5,290 nt of DNA from Deltaproteobacteria bacterium (GCA_005879505.1 VBKQ01000068.1:1-5290), one strand, 5' to 3'. Shown: positions 1-5,169, numbered from the stretch's first letter. Notes: generated by a model not told the origin, from the sequence alone. A program made the numbers and translations.

Positions 1-150
1 GACGAACGCCACCACCGGCTTCGAGGCCAGCAGCGCATCGGCGGTCGCGGTGACGGACTCGCTCTCGATCAGGGTGAAGTCGCGCCCCAGCGCAGCGGCG
101 ATGGCTTCGCGAAAGGCGACGTCACCCGCGACCAGGACCGAGGTTGCCAT
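1..150 (-). CDS. Receiver-like domain protein, N-terminal 50 residues (cut by window edge)
   Basis: The reverse strand reads an uninterrupted frame from an ATG at 150 to the window edge, beginning MATSVLVAGDVAFREAIAAA. The pattern is a hydrophobic beta strand (SVLVAG), an amphipathic helix (AFREAIAAAL), a second strand (FTLIES), a second helix (VTATADALLAS) and a third strand (PVVAFV). This is the order at the start of a CheY-like receiver domain. In that family two acidic residues follow strand 1 and the phosphorylated Asp ends strand 3. Here strand 1 is followed by Ala-Gly-Asp, so only one acidic residue remains, and the phospho-acceptor position lies just outside the window. It may be a pseudo-receiver or the receiver of a larger regulator; the output domain is not visible. 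It lies 56 bp downstream of the MoaD-MoaE gene in the same orientation, with its own -10-like element. The fold call is moderate and the function is unknown. Confidence 0.6.
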   Translation of the reverse strand, partial: MATSVLVAGDVAFREAIAAALGRDFTLIESESVTATADALLASKPVVAFV

Positions 151-160
151 GCGCGAAATG

Positions 161-169
161 AGCGTAGCA
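161..169 (-). promoter_or_regulatory. Extended -10 element (TGC-TACGCT) for the receiver-like gene
   Basis: On the reverse strand the sequence TGCTACGCT matches an extended -10 (TGn followed by TANNNT). It ends 10 bases before the ATG at 150, so transcription would start about 3-5 bases before the start codon. No convincing -35 lies 16-18 bases upstream, which is tolerated for extended -10 promoters. No Shine-Dalgarno sequence lies between it and the ATG. Confidence 0.5.
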
Positions 170-197
170 CGGGGTAGCCCCGGCCGCCGAAGGCGGC
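170..197 (-). terminator. Tandem hairpins after the MoaD-MoaE gene, possible terminator without a U tract
   Basis: Two adjoining perfect inverted repeats lie in the 56-bp gap after the moaD-moaE stop codon. One is GCCGCC-GAA-GGCGGC at 183-197 (6-bp stem, 3-base loop). The other is CGGGG-TAG-CCCCG at 170-182 (5-bp stem, 3-base loop). Both are all-GC stems and would fold strongly in RNA leaving the upstream gene. No T-run follows on the reverse strand, so a classic intrinsic terminator is not shown. They could instead be a transcription attenuating structure or simply GC-rich chance pairing. Confidence 0.35.
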
Positions 198-206
198 TCA
201 GGTGTT

Positions 207-863
207 CTAGGACCCCATGCCCACCCAGGACGAGCCGTCCGGATACAGCTCCCGTTTCCAGATCGGCGCGTCCTTCTTCAGTGCCTCGATCGCGTGCCGG
301 CACGCCTCGAACGCGTCGGCGCGGTGCGGCGCGGCGGCGGCGATCACGACGGAGATCTCACCCGGTTCGAGCGCGCCGGTGCGGTGGTGGATGGCGATGC
401 GGGCAGCCCACCTTTCCCTGGCCTGTGCGGCGATCTGCTCGAAGATGCGCAGCGCCATCTCGGGATACGCTTCGTACTCGAGCCGCACCACGCGCTTGCC
501 CTGGTTCGTCGCGCGCACCGTTCCGACGAAGCTGACCACCGCTCCGCAGTCGGCCCCTGCCACCTCACGCAACGGGACCTCGGGGGCGAGCACGGCAGGC
601 CCGATGCGATGGGGTCCGGCACCGCCGGAGACGGGCGGAATCAGCGCGACCTCGCTGCCGTCACGCAGTTTGCGCTCCGGCGCGGCGAACTCCTGGTCGA
701 CCGCCAGGCGGAGCCTCTGCGCGACCGGCTGCAGCGCCGGGTGACGCGCGCAAGCGGCAGCGAGCGCCTCGGCGGCGGTGGCAGCCTCGTCCAGCTCCAG
801 CGTCTCCGAGGAGATCCCGGCCCGCTCCCGGGCGGCGGCGAAATACCGGATCGTCACGCGCAT
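207..863 (-). CDS. moaDE: MoaD-MoaE fusion, molybdopterin synthase (both subunits in one chain)
   Basis: Molybdopterin synthase converts cyclic pyranopterin monophosphate (precursor Z) to molybdopterin in the cytoplasm, using sulfur carried as a thiocarboxylate on the C-terminal glycine of MoaD. Residues 1 to about 83 are a ubiquitin-like MoaD, starting MRVTIRYFAAARERAG and ending in the family signature IPPVSGG (Gly80-Gly81). Residues from about 87 to 218 are a full MoaE. Visible MoaE active-site matches, aligned from memory to E. coli MoaE, are Arg117 (FVGTVR), His180-Arg181 (APHR), and Lys196 and Lys203 in the LKKDAPIWKRE motif. Standalone MoaD is about 80 residues and MoaE about 140-150, so the 218-residue chain is two nearly complete proteins with almost no linker. 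The ATG at 863 is chosen because MoaD proteins begin just before this first strand. M. tuberculosis MoaX is a known precedent for the fusion. The gene is divergent from the 1001-2236 gene. Confidence 0.95.
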   Translation of the reverse strand: MRVTIRYFAAARERAGISSETLELDEAATAAEALAAACARHPALQPVAQRLRLAVDQEFAAPERKLRDGSEVALIPPVSGGAGPHRIGPAVLAPEVPLREVAGADCGAVVSFVGTVRATNQGKRVVRLEYEAYPEMALRIFEQIAAQARERWAARIAIHHRTGALEPGEISVVIAAAAPHRADAFEACRHAIEALKKDAPIWKRELYPDGSSWVGMGS

Positions 864-873
864 CGCGACCTAC

Positions 874-879
874 ATGCTA
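874..879 (-). promoter_or_regulatory. -10-like element (TAGCAT) upstream of the MoaD-MoaE gene
   Basis: On the reverse strand TAGCAT fits TANNNT and ends 10 bases before the ATG at 863. This would place the transcript start about 3-5 bases upstream of the start codon. No good -35 match stands at 16-18 bases, and no Shine-Dalgarno sequence is present between the element and the ATG. The spacing matches that seen at three other genes in the window, which is the main support. Confidence 0.4.
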
Positions 880-960
880 GAACAGATTCATGACTCGTGC
901 TCCCCGAGGTTTGCGCTCAAGCGTAGTCGCTCAGCCGCCTTCCGGCGGCCGCGACCAGCG

Positions 961-989
961 TTGACGCCCCGAGGGGCCGTCTCTATTGT
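961..989 (+). promoter_or_regulatory. Sigma-70-type promoter TTGACG-N17-TATTGT
   Basis: TTGACG at 961-966 and TATTGT at 984-989 are separated by exactly 17 bases. This is a close match to the housekeeping consensus TTGACA-N17-TATAAT and the best promoter in the window. The -10 ends 11 bases before the ATG at 1001, predicting a transcript start near 995-997 and a leader of about five bases. A GCCGCC-TTCC-GGCGGC inverted repeat at 934-949 lies just upstream of the -35 and could be a regulatory site, though it may be chance in such GC-rich DNA. Confidence 0.65.
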
Positions 990-1000
990 GCGCAGCCCCC

Positions 1001-2236
1001 ATGGCCGAGCGGCACAACCTCACGGTCGATGAGTGCCTCGCCCTGCTCAAGGACGCCTCGCTCCGTCCGGAGAGCATCGCCGAGGAGATGGAATGCGCCG
1101 GCGTCTTGCGCCTGCAGCCCGCGCACGTGCAGGCAGCCCGCGACATCCTGGCGAAGCTCCAGACCGCAGCGGTCGCGCAGACCGCCGGCCTCGGCGGCCC
1201 CGACGCGCGGGCGCTGGCGGCGGAGATCTCGGCGCTTCCGGAGATGCTGGCGCTCGCCATGGTGCACGCCGCCGGCCGGGCCGCCCGGCAGGAAGTCCTT
1301 CACGAGCTCGCCACTTCGCCGAGCCGGACGCTGGCGAAGGAGTCGAAGCGGGAGCTGCAGAAGCTGAAGCAGCGGGGCGTGCAAGTGCAGGAGATCCCGC
1401 CCCAGGGCGAGCCGGTGCTGAAGCCTCTCCCGGAGGGAGAAGCCCCCTCCTGCTATGCCAGCAGCATCGACGCGTACGGCGAGCGGGCGGTCTGGTGGAC
1501 GCGACCAGCCCGGCAGGGAGTGGAGGTGGTGCAGGTCATCATCTCCGACCTGAAGGGGATCCTCGCCGTGGACGCGCTCGCGCTCTCGCGCCGGTCCTGG
1601 CGGGAGTTCGTCAAGCGGCTTCCGCGGCAGAGCGTAGTGGCCACCGCGGAGATCCCCAAGGACCACGCGCGGCAGCTGATCGCCGACGCGGAGGCCGCCG
1701 GAGCGCGCAACGGGTTCTCCCCTCCGCCGGCCTACGCCGACGCGCTGCTCTTGCTCGGTCCGGCGCCGCCGACCCCGCCCCCGTCGCCGGGCCTCGCGCT
1801 CGACCTGCCCGACGAGCTGGCGCATCAGCTCGCAGGTGCCGCGCTGTTCGAGGACCCGCTCTTCATGGCCTGGATTCCGGCGGAAGATGACTTGCGTCGC
1901 TTCGCGCTCCGCGTCGACGAGATCGCGACCAGCCAGCTCTTCATCGATGCGGCGCAGCGGCAGCAGGCATTGGAGCGGGCCGCCGCCGACGCCGCGGTCG
2001 CTTACTTCACGCCGCAGCGGCGCGCGCTCTATGCCCGCCGGCTGGTGGAGATGGCGCACGTGCTCGCGGGCGAAAAGCGGCTCGACGCGGCGCGGACCGC
2101 GCTCGCCGTCTCCCGTGCTCTGGAGAGGGACGCCGCCAACTCTTTCTGCCGCGCGTTGTTCACCCATTCTCTCCAGGGCCGCGTCGAGAAGGCGCCGCCG
2201 CCGGAGCAGTCGCCCTCCGGCCTGGTGACCCCGTGA
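1001..2236 (+). CDS. Conserved-looking protein of unknown function, 411 aa
   Basis: I do not recognise a named family. The protein has no signal peptide and no membrane segment, so it is probably cytoplasmic. Three parts can be seen. Residues 1 to about 125 are helical and end in a basic helix (KRELQKLKQRGV). Residues from about 150 to 240 look alpha/beta, with strands such as ERAVWW and VEVVQVIISD. A Pro-rich linker (PAPPTPPPSP, about 254-265) leads to an all-helical C-terminal part (about 270-395) rich in Ala, Arg and Leu, followed by a loose tail. The ATG at 1001 is chosen over an in-frame TTG at 986, because 986 lies inside the -10 hexamer of the promoter and could not be in the transcript. 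The stop overlaps the start of the Nudix gene by four bases (GTGA), so the two are co-transcribed and probably translationally coupled. No catalytic motif is evident; a scaffold or regulatory role is only a guess. Confidence 0.85.
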   Translation: MAERHNLTVDECLALLKDASLRPESIAEEMECAGVLRLQPAHVQAARDILAKLQTAAVAQTAGLGGPDARALAAEISALPEMLALAMVHAAGRAARQEVLHELATSPSRTLAKESKRELQKLKQRGVQVQEIPPQGEPVLKPLPEGEAPSCYASSIDAYGERAVWWTRPARQGVEVVQVIISDLKGILAVDALALSRRSWREFVKRLPRQSVVATAEIPKDHARQLIADAEAAGARNGFSPPPAYADALLLLGPAPPTPPPSPGLALDLPDELAHQLAGAALFEDPLFMAWIPAEDDLRRFALRVDEIATSQLFIDAAQRQQALERAAADAAVAYFTPQRRALYARRLVEMAHVLAGEKRLDAARTALAVSRALERDAANSFCRALFTHSLQGRVEKAPPPEQSPSGLVTP

Positions 2237-2673
2237 GCGCCGCGCAGGAGTACAAGAATCCTCTGCCCACCACGGACGCGATCATCGCGGGTCCGGACGG
2301 GCGCATCGTCCTCATCCTGCGCAAGAACGAGCCGCGGGGCTGGGCGCTCCCGGGCGGGTTCGTCGATTCGGGCGAGGAGATCGGCGCCGCCTGCCGGCGC
2401 GAGGCGAAGGAAGAGACGGGCCTCGACGTCGAGCTGGTGACGCAGCTCTTCACCTATTCCGATCCCCGGCGCGACCCCCGCAAGCACACCATCTCCACGG
2501 TGTATGCCTGCCGGGCGAAGGCGGGAGCCGAGCCGAAGGCCGACGACGACGCCGCCGAGGCGCGCTGGTTCAGCGAAGCCGAAGTTCCCTGGCGGGCACT
2601 CTGTTTCGATCACGCCGAGATCCTGCGCGACTACTTCCGCTGGGTCCACACCGGCGAACGCCGCCGCCTCTAA
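2233..2673 (+). CDS. Nudix hydrolase, ADP-ribose pyrophosphatase-like
   Basis: Nudix enzymes hydrolyse nucleoside diphosphates linked to another group, using divalent metal bound by the Nudix box. The complete box is present: G42-x5-E48-x7-R56-E57-x-x-E60-E61-x-G63-L64. The upstream part, with an AIIAGPDGRIVLILRK strand pair and GWALPGGFVDSGEE, and the later DPRRDPRKHTIS segment resemble ADP-ribose pyrophosphatases more than MutT 8-oxo-dGTPases. At 146 residues it has the single-domain length usual for the family. Substrate is therefore inferred as ADP-ribose or a related nucleoside diphosphate sugar; dinucleotide or oxidised nucleotide substrates remain possible. The GTG start at 2233 overlaps the stop of the upstream gene as GTGA, and no strong Shine-Dalgarno sequence is visible, which fits re-initiation by the same ribosomes. 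It converges on the lipoprotein gene with only 28 bp between the two stop codons. Confidence 0.93.
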   Translation: MSAAQEYKNPLPTTDAIIAGPDGRIVLILRKNEPRGWALPGGFVDSGEEIGAACRREAKEETGLDVELVTQLFTYSDPRRDPRKHTISTVYACRAKAGAEPKADDDAAEARWFSEAEVPWRALCFDHAEILRDYFRWVHTGERRRL

Positions 2674-2701
2674 GCCTTCAAGCGTGCTCGGCGTCGGAAG
2701 T

Positions 2702-3418
2702 TCAGCGCTGGGTGGACTCCGTCGTGGGCGGAGGGACGGCCGTCGTGGTGGAGGGCCGCGCCAACCTGCGGGCGTTGGTGTCGGCCGCCTGCCAGCGGTT
2801 GTGCAGATCGAGTGCCTTCGAGCGGCGCTGGGAGACCTCCTTGAGCAGATTCGCCTCCTGCGCCTGGGCGCTGGCCACTCGGTGGTCGACATCGCCCGGA
2901 TTCACCGATCCCGCCTGTGGCGCGTTGGCCGTTTTCATGGCCCGGTACTTCGATTGCTCGGTGAGCGCCTGGGCCGTGACCACGTGCGCTTCGGCGAGCT
3001 TGCGCTCCGCCTCGCTCACCGAGACCATCTGCTGCAGGTATTGCAGCTTCAGGTCGCTCGCCTTCAGCCGATCCTGCGCGCCGGCGATCTCGTCATCGAT
3101 CTCCGCGATCTGATCCTTGCTCGCGTACTGCTTCTTCCGCAGGTCCTTCTCCGCCAGGGCCCGCTTGAGCTGCGCCTCGGCGACGGTCCGTTCGCTGCGG
3201 GCGACTTCCAGACGCGCGCGGGCGTCGGCCTCGTTCGCGCGGACCCGGGCGACTGCATCGTGGGCACGGCCCTCTTCCACCCGCGCGTCGTCGACCGGTT
3301 CCATCTGGGACTCGTTCAAACGCGAGAGCCCCGAATCGTCCACCCGTGCCGCCGGCTTCTGCGACGAGCACGCGACCGCCATCAGCGCGCTGCCAACCGC
3401 GATCAGGATTCCGCGCAT
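2702..3418 (-). CDS. Coiled-coil lipoprotein of unknown function, 238 aa
   Basis: The N-terminus (MRGILIAVGSALMAVAC) is a short lipoprotein signal peptide: a basic start, a hydrophobic stretch and a lipobox-like AVAC, with Cys17 the only cysteine in the protein and so the likely lipidated residue. After a short flexible segment, residues about 42-163 are charged, Ala-rich and Gly/Pro-poor, strongly suggesting one long helix or coiled coil. A break at about 165-177 is followed by a second helix (178-220) and a Thr/Pro-rich tail. It should sit on the periplasmic face of the cell envelope. No enzyme motif is present and I cannot name the family. The start at 3418 is preferred because the GGGGG at 3425-3429 is six bases away; an in-frame ATG at 3424 abuts that run and would add only two residues. 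A longer reading from 3496 would run through the divergent promoter region and is not supported. Confidence 0.85.
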   Translation of the reverse strand: MRGILIAVGSALMAVACSSQKPAARVDDSGLSRLNESQMEPVDDARVEEGRAHDAVARVRANEADARARLEVARSERTVAEAQLKRALAEKDLRKKQYASKDQIAEIDDEIAGAQDRLKASDLKLQYLQQMVSVSEAERKLAEAHVVTAQALTEQSKYRAMKTANAPQAGSVNPGDVDHRVASAQAQEANLLKEVSQRRSKALDLHNRWQAADTNARRLARPSTTTAVPPPTTESTQR

Positions 3419-3424
3419 ACGCAT

Positions 3425-3429
3425 CCCCC
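3425..3429 (-). promoter_or_regulatory. Ribosome binding site (GGGGG) that decides the lipoprotein start
   Basis: On the reverse strand GGGGG is followed by six bases and then the ATG at 3418, a normal Shine-Dalgarno spacing. The alternative ATG at 3424 directly abuts the run and would have no spacing. This favours the 3418 start, unlike the apparently leaderless genes elsewhere in the window. Confidence 0.5.
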
Positions 3430-3445
3430 GGGAATGTCTGATGAG

Positions 3446-3451
3446 AACGTA
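3446..3451 (-). promoter_or_regulatory. -10-like element (TACGTT) for the lipoprotein gene
   Basis: On the reverse strand TACGTT fits TANNNT. A start about 7 bases downstream would give a leader of roughly 20 bases to the ATG at 3418, long enough to contain the GGGGG ribosome binding site. No good -35 is visible at the expected place; the 17-base spacer position is filled by the palindrome at 3453-3468. Confidence 0.35.
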
Positions 3452-3452
3452 G

Positions 3453-3468
3453 TGCCTGCGCGCAGGCA
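3453..3468. promoter_or_regulatory. Perfect 16-bp palindrome between divergent promoters, candidate operator
   Basis: TGCCTGCGCGCAGGCA is a perfect 16-bp palindrome with no spacer. It lies in the 77-bp gap between the lipoprotein start (3418) and the rseP start (3496). It begins two bases upstream of the lipoprotein -10 hexamer and ends ten bases before the rseP -10 hexamer, so a dimeric protein bound here could affect both promoters. A transcription terminator is unlikely, because no loop or T-run is present and both flanking genes start away from it. Which regulator would bind is unknown. Confidence 0.5.
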
Positions 3469-3478
3469 GAGCATGGGC

Positions 3479-3484
3479 TATGCT
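3479..3484 (+). promoter_or_regulatory. -10 element (TATGCT) for rseP
   Basis: TATGCT matches the -10 consensus at four of six positions and ends 11 bases before the ATG at 3496. The predicted transcript start is near 3490-3492, giving a leader of about five bases. There is no Shine-Dalgarno sequence in the intervening bases. No good -35 is seen, which suggests dependence on an activator, perhaps at the adjacent palindrome. Confidence 0.5.
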
Positions 3485-3495
3485 GCCGCCCTCCA

Positions 3496-4533
3496 ATGGC
3501 CATTCTCGTCGCCGTCGTGGGCCTCGGATTGCTCATCGCCGCCCACGAGGCCGGGCACCTGGCGCTCGCCCGGATGATGGGCATGCGGGTGGAGACCTTC
3601 TCGCTTGGATTCGGCCCCCGGATCTGGGGGTTCCGCCGCGGCGAGACCGACTACCGGCTGAGCGCGCTTCCGCTCGGCGGCTACTGCAAGATCGCGGGCT
3701 TCACGCCGGACGATCCGGCGGCGCAGGATCCGTCCGATCCGGGCTCGTACATGAACAAGCCCGCCTGGCGGCGCTTCCTCGTGATCGCGGCCGGCCCGGG
3801 CGTGAACTACCTGGTCGCGTTCCTGATCATCGCTGCGCTGTACGCATCTCACGGCTTCCTGGACCTGACTACCACCCGCATCGAAGTGATTCCCGGAGGT
3901 CCGGCCGCCGCAGCGGGCTTGCAGACCGGCGACCAGGTGGTGGCGGTCGACGGCGTGCCGGTCGACTCCTTCGACGATCTCCGCCGGGAGCTGCAGAAGC
4001 GGGACGCCGGAGCTCAGCGCCGCATCGAGGTGCTGCGGGACGGAGCGCGCCGGGCGTTCACCGTGCGACCGGAGAACGGGACGATCTCGGTCAAGCTCGA
4101 TCGGGTGATGGTGCGCCTGCCCTTTGCGGAGGCGGTGCCGCGGGCGCTGCACGACGTCTGGGCCCTGAACGCCGCGACCGTCGGAGCGCTCTGGGACGCG
4201 CTCCGGGGGAAGGGCACCGCATCGCTCGCGGGACCGATCGCCATCGTCCGGCAAGCCAGCGCGGAGGTGAAGCGCGGCATCGCGGATTTTGCCAGCATCC
4301 TCGCGAACATCTCGGTGGGGTTGGCGCTGTTCAACTTCCTGCCGGTCCCGGCGCTCGATGGCGGCCGGCTGGTGTTTCTCGGCGTGGAGTTGATCACGCG
4401 GCGCAAGGTGAACCATCGCCTGGAATCGGTGGTCCACGTGGTCGGGCTTTTGCTGCTGCTCGGACTGCTCGTGTCGGTCGTTGTGTTCGGAGACCTGCAG
4501 CTGGGAAAACGGCTGTTCTCGCGCGGCGGCTGA
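3496..4533 (+). CDS. rseP: RseP-type site-2 zinc metalloprotease (M50 family)
   Basis: Site-2 proteases cut substrate helices within the inner membrane; in RseP the known role is the second cut of a membrane anti-sigma factor, which releases an ECF sigma factor, and some members clear signal-peptide remnants. The zinc-binding motif HEAGH (His17-Glu18-xx-His21) lies in the first membrane segment. The second zinc motif, NFLPVPALDGGRL (Asn280, Asp288), lies in the C-terminal membrane region. Other membrane segments are about 94-116 and 312-334. One PDZ domain (about 125-190, with GGPAAAAGL) lies between them. At 345 residues with one PDZ it is a short member; E. coli RseP is about 450 residues with two PDZ domains. 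All visible catalytic residues are intact. The ATG at 3496 puts HEAGH at the usual place. The usual neighbours dxr, cdsA and uppS are not seen; it is instead divergent from the lipoprotein gene and followed 28 bp later by the FHA gene. Confidence 0.95.
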   Translation: MAILVAVVGLGLLIAAHEAGHLALARMMGMRVETFSLGFGPRIWGFRRGETDYRLSALPLGGYCKIAGFTPDDPAAQDPSDPGSYMNKPAWRRFLVIAAGPGVNYLVAFLIIAALYASHGFLDLTTTRIEVIPGGPAAAAGLQTGDQVVAVDGVPVDSFDDLRRELQKRDAGAQRRIEVLRDGARRAFTVRPENGTISVKLDRVMVRLPFAEAVPRALHDVWALNAATVGALWDALRGKGTASLAGPIAIVRQASAEVKRGIADFASILANISVGLALFNFLPVPALDGGRLVFLGVELITRRKVNHRLESVVHVVGLLLLLGLLVSVVVFGDLQLGKRLFSRGG

Positions 4534-4547
4534 ATCGCGACGGCCGT

Positions 4548-4553
4548 GATACA
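4548..4553 (+). promoter_or_regulatory. Weak -10-like element (GATACA) before the FHA gene
   Basis: In the 28-bp gap after rseP, GATACA (within GTGATACACAG) ends eight bases before the ATG at 4562 and could seed a near-leaderless transcript. The match is weak and no -35 is seen, so read-through from rseP is at least as likely. There is no Shine-Dalgarno sequence before the ATG. Confidence 0.2.
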
Positions 4554-4561
4554 CAGCGGCC

Positions 4562-5095
4562 ATGGTGAAGACGCGCAAGACCCCGGGGCGGAGGCCCAAG
4601 ACCGCTGCCGCCTCGGCGAAGAAGGCGCCGGGAGCGGAGCTCACCGAGGGCGACCGCGATCTCCTCCGCCGTCTGTCGGAGCGGACCGGGCTGCAGGCCC
4701 AAGAGGTGCTGGAGCGCGCGCTGGCTGGATACGCCGCGACAGCCGCACCGGGGATGCCTCTGCATCCGGAGCCGGCAAAGAGCGCCCGCAAGGGGGAGCC
4801 GCCGCAGAAGTTGTTCCTCTCCGTGGACGGCAGGCCGGAGGTGGAAGTCGACAAGACGGAGTTCGTGCTCGGGAGCGGGGAAGGAGTGGACCTCCGCCTC
4901 GACCTGCCCCTCATCTCGCCTCGGCACGCCCGCATCCTCTGGAAGGGAGGACGGCCTGTTTTCGAGGACTTGCGCTCGGCGCGCGGGTCCTATCGCCTCG
5001 GCCAGCCGGTCGACGTCCGGATGCTCGAGACCGGCGACGAGATCGATCTGGGAGGGTTCCTCCCCATCCGCTTCCGGTTCGGCGAACAAGCCTAG
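4562..5095 (+). CDS. FHA-domain protein with basic N-terminus and RHH-like helix pair
   Basis: FHA domains bind phosphothreonine peptides, usually as readers of Ser/Thr kinase signalling. Three parts are visible in 177 residues. Residues 1-21 are a Lys/Arg-rich tail. Residues about 27-60 (ELTEGDRDLLRRLSERTGL then a second helix, QEVLERALAGYA) resemble the two helices of ribbon-helix-helix DNA-binding proteins. Residues about 84-173 are the FHA domain, with the core VLGSGEGVDLRLD, the conserved Ser119-x-x-His122 (ISPRHARI) and FEDLRSARGSYRLG. Two usual phosphopeptide-contacting positions are altered: the Arg of the GR motif is Ser105, and the Asn of the NG motif is Arg141. Phosphothreonine binding is therefore uncertain. 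There is no signal peptide or membrane segment, so it is cytoplasmic. It lies 28 bp after rseP and is probably in its transcription unit. The FHA call is good; DNA binding is an inference. Confidence 0.85.
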   Translation: MVKTRKTPGRRPKTAAASAKKAPGAELTEGDRDLLRRLSERTGLQAQEVLERALAGYAATAAPGMPLHPEPAKSARKGEPPQKLFLSVDGRPEVEVDKTEFVLGSGEGVDLRLDLPLISPRHARILWKGGRPVFEDLRSARGSYRLGQPVDVRMLETGDEIDLGGFLPIRFRFGEQA

Positions 5096-5104
5096 GAATT
5101 TCAG

Positions 5105-5123
5105 TCGCCGAGCACACCGGCGA
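5105..5123. repeat. Short inverted repeat between FHA and zinc-finger genes
   Basis: TCGCCG (5105-5110) and CGGCGA (5118-5123) form a perfect 6-bp stem with a 7-base loop, ten bases after the FHA stop codon. A TTTT run occurs at 5136-5139, but 12 bases beyond the stem, too far for a standard intrinsic terminator. It could be a weak terminator or an operator for the next gene. Confidence 0.3.
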
Positions 5124-5131
5124 GGGGGCTA

Positions 5132-5157
5132 AACCTTTTGGCTCGCTCGCGGTTCTG
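5132..5157 (+). promoter_or_regulatory. Candidate ECF-sigma-type promoter (AACCTTTT ... GTTCTG)
   Basis: AACCTTTT at 5132-5139 stands out as an AT-rich block in GC-rich DNA and resembles the AAC-centred -35 elements of ECF sigma factors. GTTCTG at 5152-5157 is a possible -10, with a spacing in the broad ECF range. The predicted start would fall near 5163, just before the ATG at 5170. The element differs from the TANNNT promoters of the other genes. The assignment rests on general ECF promoter style and on the downstream anti-sigma-like gene. Confidence 0.35.
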
Positions 5158-5160
5158 CCT

Positions 5161-5168
5161 GGGAGAGG
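5161..5168 (+). promoter_or_regulatory. Purine-rich ribosome binding site (GGGAGAGG)
   Basis: GGGAGAGG lies immediately upstream of the ATG at 5170 and supports that start. GGGAG is four bases from the ATG, slightly close but usable. It is one of only two clear Shine-Dalgarno-like sequences in the window. Confidence 0.55.
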
Positions 5169-5169
5169 T

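Noticed and set aside
934..949. GCCGCC-TTCC-GGCGGC inverted repeat as a terminator or operator
   Set aside because: It lies between divergent genes, where no terminator is needed. A similar GCCGCC/GGCGGC repeat occurs at 183-197, and such pairs arise easily in GC-rich DNA. It is noted only in the promoter entry.
986..1000. Upstream TTG start for the 411-residue protein, adding five residues
   Set aside because: The TTG lies inside the TATTGT -10 hexamer of a well-matched promoter, so it would not be in the transcript. The ATG at 1001 is the expected start.
983..2167. Long open frame (394 codons) on the reverse strand opposite the unknown-function gene
   Set aside because: Its translation is Arg/Gly/Leu-rich with no domain pattern, typical of the antisense frame of a GC-rich gene. 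The forward gene has a promoter, a sensible start and an operon overlap with the Nudix gene.
2674..2701. Bidirectional terminator between the convergent Nudix and lipoprotein genes
   Set aside because: The 28 bases contain only a weak CTTC/GAAG pairing with a large loop and no T-run on either strand, so I cannot support a terminator there.
3419..3496. Longer lipoprotein reading beginning near 3496
   Set aside because: It would place about 26 residues in front of the lipoprotein signal peptide and would use the rseP promoter and palindrome region as coding sequence.
2504..3577. 357-codon forward frame running from inside the Nudix gene through the lipoprotein region
   Set aside because: It starts inside the Nudix gene in another frame and then runs antisense to the lipoprotein, whose signal peptide and coiled-coil pattern are clear. 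It is a GC-driven shadow frame.
3478..4935. 485-codon open frame on the reverse strand across rseP and the FHA gene
   Set aside because: It is antisense to two genes with intact, recognisable family motifs, and its own translation is low-complexity Arg/Ser/His-rich sequence.
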